NCBI RefSeq assembly: GCF_009870125.1
Contig: NC_046681.1
Span: forward strand, 19,419,001 to 19,483,000
Direction: 5' to 3'
Length of the DNA stretch: 64,000 nt
Source: Drosophila pseudoobscura
Lineage: Eukaryota > Arthropoda > Insecta > Diptera > Drosophilidae
Position numbers and translations under genes: made by a program. Positions 1-9,922 of this stretch are shown here, piece after piece. The notes beneath the pieces were generated by a model. The model had not been told where the DNA came from and made no database searches. It saw nothing but the letters and a program-made list of their open reading frames with translations. Every line of letters begins with the position of its first letter. The stretch's first letter is position 1.

Positions 1-791
1 TTGTGGGAACAGGTTAGGCGGTGCCACAAGAAACCAATTGGAATTAGAACAAGCTGAAACTGTGAATTACGCCAAAGAGCAGACCGGACGGACGCACGGA
101 CAGGCGGACAGAAGGACAGACGGTGTGGCACAGTTAGGAGGCAGTCCATAAATTTCGCAATCTTGCTACCAACTAAATGAATAGCCCCCGAAGCTTGCTA
201 CGAAAGCAACAAAGTAAGACAGCGCCAAAAAAAATAAAACGCCAGCAAGTAATGAGTGGAGATTTTCAAATTGAAAACCAAACAGTGATCAGACAGAGCC
301 GCCCCTTGGATGCTCTTCGGAAAGGGAATCTTGAGACACACACTTAACATAACAATATGGGCATGGAAACCATATTCAAATGTCTATTGATGGCATAGTT
401 TTGGCTTTGCTGATGATATAAATTCCCCAAGCGAGGAAGAGTTGAAAGAAAAACCACAAAAAAATAGTTATAGCTCGAGCCACTCTGCCACAGCCCCCGA
501 CTCCAAGCATTTCCGACAGATGCCGCAAAGAGTCTGCTGCCGCAAAGAGTCTGATGCTCTGACCCCAGAGGAGGTGGGGGTTGTGGTGGAGGCAGAGTAC
601 ATTACCCCTGTAACAGAGGTACGATTCGGTTCGGGTTTGGGTTCCGTTTCGGGGTATTGTCTTCCGTTAAGCGCGTGAATGAATAGCGACGCGAAGAGAA
701 GATTCAGATTCCGATTCCGATTCAGATAGCATAGGTGTAATTCGCTTACAAAAAACAATTCACTTAAAATCTCCACTGTCTTCCGTTACAG
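1..791. other. Upstream or first-intron sequence of the Tep gene
   Basis: I find no convincing exon here. The first recognisable Tep exon begins at 792 after a good acceptor and needs two bases from an upstream exon. No ORF in this stretch combines a start codon, a hydrophobic signal peptide and a donor in the right phase. The short open stretches near 178-350 and 442-678 lack signal-peptide character. The signal-peptide exon is therefore probably left of the window, or short and missed. Repeated GGACGGACGGACAG-like simple sequence sits near 80-125. Confidence 0.5.
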
Positions 792-3700
792 TCTGTACTC
801 CATCATTGCCCCGAATACAGTGCGACCCAACTCTCAGTTTCATGTGGCTGTAAGCCTCCATAAGGCACCGGAACCCGCGCGCTTCAAGGTGGGAATACTG
901 GGCAGCACCTACACGGACTTCAAAACAGTCGAGCTGCGGCCCTACTCCACACAGTTGCTGCACTTTGAGGTGAGTTTTCCATTAATGTTGTACTCCTTTC
1001 TTAGTCGTGGTCTTTGTCTTTATTTTTGGTAGATTCCCGATCTCAAGCCCGACCGATATCGCCTTACATCGGAGGGTCTGGGCGGCGTACAATTCACCAA
1101 CGAAACGCAGCTGCACTTTGAATCCCGACAACACACAGTTCTGGTGCAGACGGACAAGAGCATCTATAAGCCCGGAGACCTGGTTCATTATAGAGTGCTC
1201 GTGCTCGATGCGAATCTAAAGCCCGCTCGTGGCTATGGACGTGTCCATGTCGATATCAAGGACTCGGGGAATAACATCATAAGGAGCTACAAGGATGTAC
1301 GCCTCACCAATGCCATCTACTCGAATGAGCTTCGCCTGTCCGACTATCCGCGCTTTGGAACGTGGTCCATTGTCGTGGAAGTGGCGGAACAGATGCACGC
1401 CCAGACCTTTGAGATACTCGATCATATATTGCCCAAGTTCGTGGTAGACATCGAAACGCCCAGGGATGCCATTTATAAGGATGGAAAGATAGCAGCCACA
1501 GTAAAAGCGCAGTAAGTCGCATGATCAGCACAAAATGAAGGGATTATTCTTGATTATTTATCCTGCAGTTATGCCTTTGGTCAGCCGATTGTGGGTGAGG
1601 CCACCCTCTCCATTTATCCCACCTTCTTTGGGTCCCTGCAGCCATTCGTCAATGATCTGATCACCCGCAAGGTGGTGCCCATCGATGGTACTGCCTATTT
1701 TGAGTTTGACATTGAGCAGGAGCTCCGTCTGAAGCAGGACTACGAGCGGCAGTATCTCTTGGATGCTCTAGTAGAGGAGAAGTCCACGGGCTCTGTGCAG
1801 AACTATTCGACAGTTCTCACTTTGCATTTGAACCACTACCGCGTGGAGACAGTGAAGATTCCCAGCTACTACATACCCGGCGTGCCCTTTGAAGCCACTG
1901 TAAGTATTTCCTGAAAAGTATATTTAAATAGTTTAAAGAATTATAAAACTTCTTCGATTCGAAGGCTCGCATTGCCCGCAACGATGGCAGTCCTTTGAGG
2001 GACTTCAAGCCAGAGATCAACGCATATTTGACGAATGTCTATGGCAGCAGTGAGATGTACAATCGCTCAACTTACAGCCTGGATGCTCGCGGGGAAGTCA
2101 AGATGAAGTTCACGGTACCTGTGGGCGATAGCGATGAATTCCATTCGATTATTGTCGATTATTTGGGTGTGATAAGCGAGGTGGGCAAGGTACCACGCAA
2201 GCATTTACATAGCAAGAACTACATCACAGCCAAGGTGTTGAATGACAAGTAAGCATTGAATACAAAACCCAAAGCTTCCTCTAATGTCTCTTATGATTTT
2301 GTATCCTTCAGACCCACGGTCAATCAGGAGATATCCGTGGTGGTGCGTTCCAATGAGCCCATGAAGTACTTTATGTATCAACTGGTTGGGCGTGGAGACA
2401 TCATCCTCTCACGCAGCGTAGACGTACGTCTGATTGAGTAATTCTTCCGAATATATAAACCATAAGAGTTTGTTCCTTCAGGTACCCGACAGCACCTTCC
2501 ACACTATCAAATTCCTGGCCTCGTTTGCCATGATGCCGCGTGCCAAAATCCTCGTCTACATGGTCGTCAATGGAGAGTTTGTCTATGACGAACAAGTCAT
2601 CCAATTCGAGGAGAATCTACTCAATGCTGTAAGTATATTAAAGTACTTTTCACTCAAATGAGGTTACCAGTTAATTCTCACTTCAAGGTGCAAATAGAGG
2701 CTCCCATCAGAGCACCTCCCGGGCAGGACATTGATATTGGCATCAGCACGAAGCCGTACTCCTATGTGGGCCTAATGCTGGTAGATCAAAACGCCGCCGC
2801 CTTGGGGACTGGCAATGACCTAACCCACCGACGGCTCATGGATGCCCTGAAGGCATACGAGCTGAGTGATGTCAATACCCCCGTGGGCTCACCTGGCAAG
2901 GAATCTGGTGTGATAACCATGTCCAACACGGATTACTTCATCGAAAAGGAGGCAGAGAGCACGCCAGCCATAGGCCGGGAGGCCTCCACTGGCCCAGAGG
3001 AGGATAAGTTGACGACTGTGCGAAAGACAGACATTGGGCCGGCGCACAAGATCGAGGTGAACACTTTGCCACCCGGAAAAGGACGATACGCCTTCTCCTA
3101 CACCCCGAAACCGTATTGGCACAATCCTCGTGTGCATGTGATGCGTGATCCGGCCGACACTTGGCTCTTCCTTAACATCTCGGCGAGCAGTGATGGACGT
3201 AACACCATTCATCGACGCATTCCCAGCGACATGACCTCCTGGGCCGTCTCAGCCTTTGCTCTGGATCCGGTCAATGGCTTGGGTCTGTCCTCGCCGAATG
3301 GAAAACTGGAGGCCTACAAGGAGTTCTACATTTCCACTGATCTGCCCTACTCCATAAGAAGAGGTGAAGCTCTATAGAAATCCGCCATATGGTTAACTTG
3401 AACGTGTTTTCTTCTTTCAGATGAACTCATTGCCATTCCATTTGTGGTGCATAACAACAGGGAAAGTGACCTGAGTGTCGATGTCACCTTCTACAACACA
3501 GCCCTGGACTTTGACTTCCCGCAGCTGGATCCGAAGGCCACCAGCAAGCCAAGTGAGTACCCTCCAATCCCATCCATCCAATCATCTAAAAATTTTCTAC
3601 TGTTTTGCAGAAGTGGAACTGTACAGCCGCCGATCTCTCCAGGTGCCCGCAAAGTCCGCCCGTTCCATCTCCTTCATTGTCACCCCCAAACGTGTTGGCG

Positions 3701-5887
3701 CCCTTCAAGTGAAAGCCATGGCTGCCTCTTCCCAAGCAGGCGACACAGTAGAGCAAACGCTTCTGGTGGAACATCCCGGAGCCACGGAGCGTGTAAACCG
3801 GGGCTTCCTCTTCGAACTAAACTCGAATGCGCCGAACAGGAAGAACGTCAGCATCATGGTGCCCCGAAATGCCATTCCAGAGTCGACCAGCATCGAGGTG
3901 TCCGCTGTGGGCGATCTGATCGGCAGCGTTTTGGGCAATCTGGAGAGCCTTATCCTCCTGCCCACGGGCTGCGGCGAGCAGACCATGGTGCACTTTGTGC
4001 CCAATCTTATGGTGTTGCGTTATTTGGGGGTAAGTCCAGTGATTTCTCCTATTCCCAGATCTCTCAAGATTATGTTCTTCCTTTAGCGCCTTCGTCAGCT
4101 CACTCCCGAGATGGAGCTGCGGGCCACCAATAATCTGGCTCTTGGTTACCAGCGACTGCTGTACTATCGCCATGGGAATGGTGCCTTCAGTGCCTTCGGC
4201 CTGGATGCCAAACGGAGCTCTACTTGGCTGACGGCCTATGTGGCGCGATCCCTGCGCCAGGCGGCTCCCTTCATCCAGGTAGATAGCCATGTCCTGCAGA
4301 GCGCCCTCGTGTACCTGGCGAGTGTCCAGTCAGGAAATGGTGGTTTCGAAGAGCATGGCGATATATTCGAGCAGTTCGGCGACGATGGCATCAGTCTCAC
4401 GGCTTTTGTGACCCTCGCATTGATGGAAAGTGTGGTAAGTGGAATCCTCCTTTGAAAGGTTAACCCTAATTTACCAAGCCCCCTCCTACACTAGGATTCC
4501 TATCCCGATTACCGGAACAACATCAACAAGGCCCTAGACTTCATCACCAGGGGTCTCGATGGCTCCAGCAATCTGCATGCCATGGCTCTGGGCACCTACG
4601 TGCTCTCCCGTGCCAATCACAATGCCAAGGCAGCCTTCCTCCAGCGACTCGACTCGATGGCCATCAATGGGGGTAAGTAGATAATTCATAACTTTCCTAC
4701 CGGACAAAATGTAAATGTAAATACTTCCCTTAGATGGTCGCAAATGGTGGAACAAGACAGCGCCGGCTGGTGAGCAGCAATCTCCCTGGTACAATGCCAC
4801 ACGGACTGTCAACGTTGAGATCTCTGCCTATGCGGCGCTGGCTTTACTGGAGAACAACCTGGTGGGCGATGCCTTGCCCGTGCTCAACTGGCTGATGGAT
4901 CAGCGCAACGCTCAGGGTGGGTTTGTCGCCTCCCAGGACACAGTAGTGGGACTGCAGGCACTGCTCCTGTTCGCGGAACGCTTCTCCAGCCAGGGAAACA
5001 ATCTGCAGATTGGCTTTCACTACGGCGAAGGAGCCGAAACCATACTCAACGTGAATGCTGAGAACTCGCTGGCACTGCAAACTGTTGAGGTAGGAGACCA
5101 TAGACTCCAGACCTAAAGTATCTGCTAAAGTATCCATTCCCTTTTCCAAATTAGCTTCCCAGCAACCTGAAGAACCTGAGTATTTCCGCCACTGGTCGGG
5201 GCATGGCCTTGGCCCAAGTTAGCTACAGATACAACACCAATGTGACCAGTGCCTGGCCACGTTTTGTACTGGATCCCACGGTGAATCGCAACTCCCATGC
5301 CGACTATTTGCACCTTTCGGCCTGTGCCAGCTTCGTTTCCGTGGTGGGTGAGCCGGAGCAGAGATCCAACATGGCCGTGATGGAGGTACAGCTACCTAGT
5401 GGCTTTGTCGTCGACACCGACACTCTGCCGACGCTGGAGTCGAGTGAACGGATCAAGAAGGTGGAGACCCAGAACCGAGACACCAAGGTCGTCATCTACT
5501 TTGACTATCTGGACAGACGAGAGGTCTGCCCCACGCTGCATGCCTACAAGACGGTCAAGGTGACGAAGCATCGCCCGGTGGCCGTCGTCATGTATGACTA
5601 CTATGACAGCGGTAAGAGAGCCCATAACTTCCTCGGTTTCCCATAGATTTCATGGGGTCACTTCTTACATTTTAGCGCGACGTGCCAGGCAGTTCTATCG
5701 GGCTCCCAAGTCTAATATCTGCGATATCTGCGAACATGCCAACTGTGGCAATCTCTGCGAGAAGGCAGAGAAACGTGCCTCCCGAGGACCAGATGACTTC
5801 ACGGCCATTGCGGGTCATAGTTCCGGTCAAGGCCTCAAGGCTCTCCCCATGGTAGTGGTGACTCTTTTAGGGGCCCTGATCTGGTAG
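792..5887 (+). CDS. Tep3: Thioester-containing protein (TEP / complement-alpha2-macroglobulin family), 5' partial
   Basis: Secreted or surface complement-like protein of insect innate immunity; family members bind targets covalently through an internal thioester. Exons: 792-969, 1033-1511, 1569-1899, 1965-2248, 2312-2423, 2482-2628, 2688-3363, 3421-3552, 3611-4029, 4087-4434, 4495-4672, 4734-5089, 5155-5611, 5676-5887, giving 1,435 residues after a partial first codon. Seen: N-terminal macroglobulin domains (LVQTDKSIYKPGD at about 1138), a single bait-region exon (2688-3363), the intact thioester GCGEQ at 3967-3981 followed by the all-helical TED domain, then the receptor-binding-like domain. 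The C-terminus has a Cys cluster (CDICEHANCGNLC) and a hydrophobic tail ending at the stop, which may be a GPI-anchor signal. AATAAA lies at 6028-6033. The symbol is inferred: Tep2 is known for several alternative bait exons, only one is seen here, and the neighbours fit the 28C locus. Family near certain; member less so. Confidence 0.93.
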
Positions 5888-6094
5888 AGATTTTGTCCAC
5901 TGCGGGTGGAAACCACAAGGAAATCGAAGCTTTAACAAAAACCCACTCACATAGTGCCTAAGTTAGACTAATCTAAGCCGTGAACTAAACCCGAGCTAAG
6001 TACATCTAATGATGCTATAATGTTGCCAATAAAGTGTTATAACATTTACTAAAACCCTAGCACAGTACGAGTATCAGTGAGTTCTGAGATGTGC

Positions 6095-6205
6095 TTTTTA
6101 TACCCGATACATAGAAGTTTATTAGATTTGTGGTTAAAATGGATATGTGTAACGTCCAGAAGGAAGCGTTTACGATCCCATAAAGTATATATATTCATTA
6201 TATGC
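6095..6205. repeat. Relic of a dispersed Drosophila intergenic repeat
   Basis: The segment runs from a TATACCCG start through TTAGATTTGTGG, GTAACGTCCAGAAGGAAGCG and CATAAAGTATATATATTC. This order of motifs matches, from memory, a repeat scattered widely through Drosophila intergenic DNA and associated with non-autonomous elements of the DINE/INE-1 type. No terminal repeats or coding capacity remain. The class assignment is uncertain. Confidence 0.45.
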
Positions 6206-7015
6206 TGAAACTGGCACAGAAGGTGATTTCCTATTCTTTTTCCAGCATTTCTAGTAGGTTTTGGTATTTTTTGAAAAGGAAATGTAACATATGTGAAGCG
6301 GATAAAAAATCTTTGTATGATTTGTATGATATTATATGTGTAAAATGGATGCCTGCCAGGGAACGGCAGGACCAAGGTCGGCACGCACGCAGGGTCCAGC
6401 ACGATATACATATATGTATATATATTTAAAACAAAAAGAATACCTTTCTTAATATTAAACCTCAACGCATTACATATTTAATAAAAGTCATAGAATTCAC
6501 AGTTCAAGTTATCGAAAAAATTATCGTTTATGGTCCATAGTTTAAAGTCCATGAGTGATAGTGATACTTAGTTGATAGCGTGATAGTTTTGTTGTAGGCC
6601 TTAAACAAAAGTTACGATTACTGAGGACGGAAATCTGATCTGATCTATGCTTGGCAAAATGTTTATCCTATTTCTTCGTGCCCCTGGACAATATTCATAT
6701 GTTATTTTATATATATTATATGTTGTAAAAATTATAATTTATATTAGCTCAGCCTTGAATATATTCATGAAACTCATATATAGCTTAGAACGTCCGTTTG
6801 TATGCTCAAAGTAATCATTAATTTTTTCATTAGGTAACATTTGTATTATTTTGTTAGTTAATTTTGTGCCTAGTTCTTTAGATACATACATTTTATTTTT
6901 AAAATAATAGTCTACAATTTCTCTTAATATTTTCTTTCTATTTATCACCCACAGAGTCTCCTTTTGCTTAGCTGCTTTTTATTTTATTTTTTAATTTTTC
7001 GTATCTCATTTACAG

Positions 7016-7062
7016 ATAACTTTATATCAGACACGATCTGACAATCAGATAAATAAAGTTAT
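7016..7062. repeat. Inverted repeat upstream of the SLC6 gene
   Basis: Perfect 10-base arms ATAACTTTAT (7016-7025) and ATAAAGTTAT (7053-7062) flank a 27-base spacer. The spacer itself carries TCAGA and TCTGA as a smaller inverted pair. It lies about 160 bases before the start codon, in or near the leader. It could be a hairpin in the 5' UTR, a dimeric protein site, or chance in AT-rich DNA. Confidence 0.4.
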
Positions 7063-7218
7063 GAGCATAACAAACAAAATTAAACAAATTAAGCAGAGAA
7101 ACAAATTCATGTTGGGCCTGTTCTCAAGTATAAATCTCTCACATATCCGAGTGGTTTACTTCAAAATCAGAATGATCAATTCAACATAAACATAAACAAA
7201 CAGAAAATTTAACACTGA

Positions 7219-9833
7219 ATGGCGAATACCACCCCGCCACCACCGAAGAAGTCAAAGCGCATCGAACGCGACACGAATCGCGGCAAGTGGAAGTCCAAAA
7301 CCGAGTTCATACTCTCGCTCATCGGCTATGCCATCGGCATTGGCAATGTTTGGCGCTTTCCATATCTCTGTTACCGCAGCGGCGGCGGTAAGTCTCATCA
7401 CTCGCCCACCCCACTCAGTGCCCCAGTCTACGCCCTAGTCGCCACGTTCTCTCTTTGAAGCTCATTTCACTAGCAGAAAATAGCGCTGTCCAAGTGGGAG
7501 TGCAGTGCAGTGGGGTCAGGGCTGGGGCTCTGGCTGGGGCTGGGGCTATTTTTAGCCCCATTTCATTTAGCTTTTGAGTGAAAGCTGGACAAAAGCTTCG
7601 TCGCTTATGATGGCCTCTTTGCCGGTCTGTGGGGGACGCCTTCGATAGCTCAGTTGGTAGAGCGGTGGACTGTAGAGTTTCCGAGGCTTGGTGATGTGCG
7701 ACGAGCAGCGGCAGGACTCTGGGCCTAACAATACCACGGCACCCAGACAGCGCCTACTCTTGCACCACCAGTTAATGATTCGCGATATGTTGAAATCCAT
7801 AGGTCGCTGGTTCAAATCCGGCTCGAAGGATATCTTTTTTATGGCTTCATTTTCTTCTTTTTCCAGGTGCCTTCCTTGTGCCGTACTGTTTAATGGTTCT
7901 TCTGGCTGGTATACCGCTGTTCTATTTGGAGGTACTCATCGGCCAGTTCTCGGGCACGGGCTGCACGGGAATGTTCCGCTTGACGCCGATACTGAAGGGC
8001 ACAGGGATAGCCCAGGTCATCGTCAACATGTACTGTGTGTGCTACTACTCGGTTATCCTATCATATCCCATTCGCATGATATCCTACTGTTTCTACAAGA
8101 CAGTTCCTTGGGTGGACTGCGACCATTCGTGGAACACTGACAACTGTGTTAACATAGATGATGTGAGTACGGCCCTATTGTTTCTTCTATCCCCCAGCTC
8201 TGACAATCAATATTATAGCTGAAAAAACAAAATTCGTCGGACTTTGTGACATCAGCGGACGAGTTCTTTCAGTAAGTTCTTTGTTCAAGTTTTGTTCTGT
8301 ATCAAACTGTCACATTTCTGTATTTTCAGTCGCGAAGTGCTTCAACTTTCAAGTGGCATCGACGATCTTGGCGGCATTGTGTGGGAGCAGACCCTTAGCC
8401 TCTTTCTATCATGGATTATCATCTATTTATGCGTGTCTCGAGGGATTCAATCGGTAAGAATCGTACACCGAAAGGCTCACCAAGTGTTGCTCACGGCTAA
8501 AGTGTTTTCTGGTGTAGGTGGGCAAGGTTGTCTACTTTACGGCACCCTTTCCCTATGTACTGCTTTTCATTCTGTTCGTACGGGGCATCACCCTGCCAGG
8601 GGCCTGGACTGGCATCAAGTTCTACATGTACCCCGAATGGGACCGCCTCCTTGATCTAAAAGTCTGGGCTGATGCGGCCATACAAATGTTCTTCGGCCTC
8701 GGCCCCGGATGGGGTGGCATCGTCAACATGGCCAGCTTCAGCGATTTCCGGAACGACGCGAAGTTCGACTCCATTCTGATTGTCACCGTCAATGTGTTCA
8801 CCAGCATCTTTGCCGGTTTTGTGGTGTTCTCCGTTTTGGGTTTCTTGTCAGAGAAGTCAGGCATTCCCGTGGCTACGGTGGCCACCTCTGGTCCTGGACT
8901 GGCGTTTGTCACCTATCCAGAGGCCATAGCAAAGCTTCCGGTGCCACAGCTGTGGGCCATCATGTTCTTCTTCATGCTCTTCCTCCTGGGTATCGACAGT
9001 GTGGTAGGTTATCGTTATCCTCTGTGCCTCCACATGCTATTGGGTATTTTCTGATACTAGCTCCTTCATTCCACCCGCAGTTTGTACAACTGGAAGCCAT
9101 CACCTCCTCAATTCTGGATGAAATAAGGTGGTTCAGGAATCACAAGTGGAAGCTCACGCTTGTGTGCTGCACTGTTTTCTTCCTTTGCGCGATTATAATG
9201 ACCACGCATGTAAGTAGACGTCGGACATCATTCGCATGGATCCTAAAGGTCCCCCAATTTTTTCCCAGGGCGGCATGTATATCCTGCAACTGTTCGACTG
9301 GTACTCCTCGGCCATATCCGTGATAGCCATCTGTCTCGTGGAGATCATCATGGTGTCCTTCATCTACGGCATAGACAACTTCATGCTGGATGTGGAGTTC
9401 ATGATGGGAAAGCGCCCCTCCATCATTTGGAAGATCCTCTGGAAGTGGGTCACTCCTATAGTTCTAGTCGTAAGTAGAATCCAGAGATCTTTCGGATATC
9501 TTTTTCAACCTTTTTCTGAGCTCCTTGCAGTTCATTTTTTTCATGAGCATCATCTTCATACGGACCATCAGTTACCATGGTAAAGTCTTCCCCCAATGGG
9601 CCATCATTATTGGATGGGCAAGTTTCGTGTCGTCCGTCATGTGGATACCGCTGTACGTCCTGTACATCATGATCCGCAAGCGGGAGACTATGTGCGACAG
9701 CCTCAAGAAGCGATTGAAGCCCCTGGACTGGACCCCTGCCGATCCGGAAGATCGCGAAAAGTACGAGGCCTTCCGTCGTCAGCGCAGAATGCCGGCCTTC
9801 ATGTCTGACACAGACGCGGAGGGGATGAAATAA
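7219..9833 (+). CDS. Sodium-dependent neurotransmitter/amino-acid transporter (SLC6), canonical member
   Basis: Plasma-membrane Na+-coupled symporter with 12 expected TM segments; substrate not predictable. Exons: 7219-7387, 7867-8162, 8219-8271, 8330-8453, 8518-9003, 9081-9209, 9269-9469, 9531-9833, giving 586 aa. The hallmark TM1 motif GNVWRFPY is intact and split near the first junction (YRSGGG then AFLVPY), followed by [12 protein letters not shown]6 has GLGPGWGG, and TM8 has the sodium-site-like LGIDSV at the 9003/9081 junction. The C-terminus carries [15 protein letters not shown], a family-typical tail. The start ATG opens a normal cytoplasmic N-terminus. Intron 1 hosts a tRNA gene. 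AATAAA at 9892-9897 lies very close to the convergent neighbour's stop at 9923. Probably the orthologue of D. melanogaster CG31904 by position, from memory. Confidence 0.95.
7639..7830 (+). tRNA. tRNA:Tyr-GTA: tRNA-Tyr (anticodon GTA) with a 119-base intron
   Basis: Mature parts are 7639-7675 and 7795-7830 (73 bases). Acceptor arms CCTTCGA and TCGAAGG pair perfectly with discriminator A. The D arm is GCTC/GAGC, the anticodon stem GTGGA/TCCAT (one G-U pair), and the loop CTGTAGA has anticodon GTA at 7672-7674. The T arm GCTGG TTCAAAT CCGGC contains a standard B box. The intron, 7676-7794, sits one base 3' of the anticodon, the canonical position. Drosophila tRNA-Tyr genes normally carry introns; one melanogaster gene, from memory about 113 bases long, yields an abundant circular tRNA-intron RNA (tric31905). 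This gene lies sense-oriented inside intron 1 of the SLC6 gene. Confidence 0.96.
7835..7840 (+). terminator. RNA polymerase III T6 terminator of tRNA-Tyr
   Basis: Six T residues begin five bases after the discriminator base. The run also starts the pyrimidine-rich tract of the host intron's 3' splice site (acceptor at 7866), so one short segment may serve both Pol III termination and Pol II splicing. Confidence 0.85.
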
Positions 9834-9922
9834 TCCCCAATCCTAATGCCAAACATCTTTAACTTTTACAATACAAAACTAAGTGATTGTCAATAAAGAC
9901 TGATTTGTATTTACAGCACGCA

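Larger units (their letters stand above)
5888..7218. other. AT-rich intergenic region between Tep and the first SLC6 gene
   Basis: Holds the Tep 3' UTR (AATAAA at 6028-6033), a dispersed-repeat relic near 6095-6200, and the likely promoter and leader of the SLC6 gene starting at 7219. An open frame at 6739-6948 on the minus strand (69 residues, Lys-, Asn- and Ile-rich) has no recognisable domain, and I do not call it a gene. Confidence 0.6.

Noticed and set aside
442..678. Possible first exon of the Tep gene
   Set aside because: The encoded 78 residues carry no signal peptide and end in a stop without a donor in the phase required at 792.
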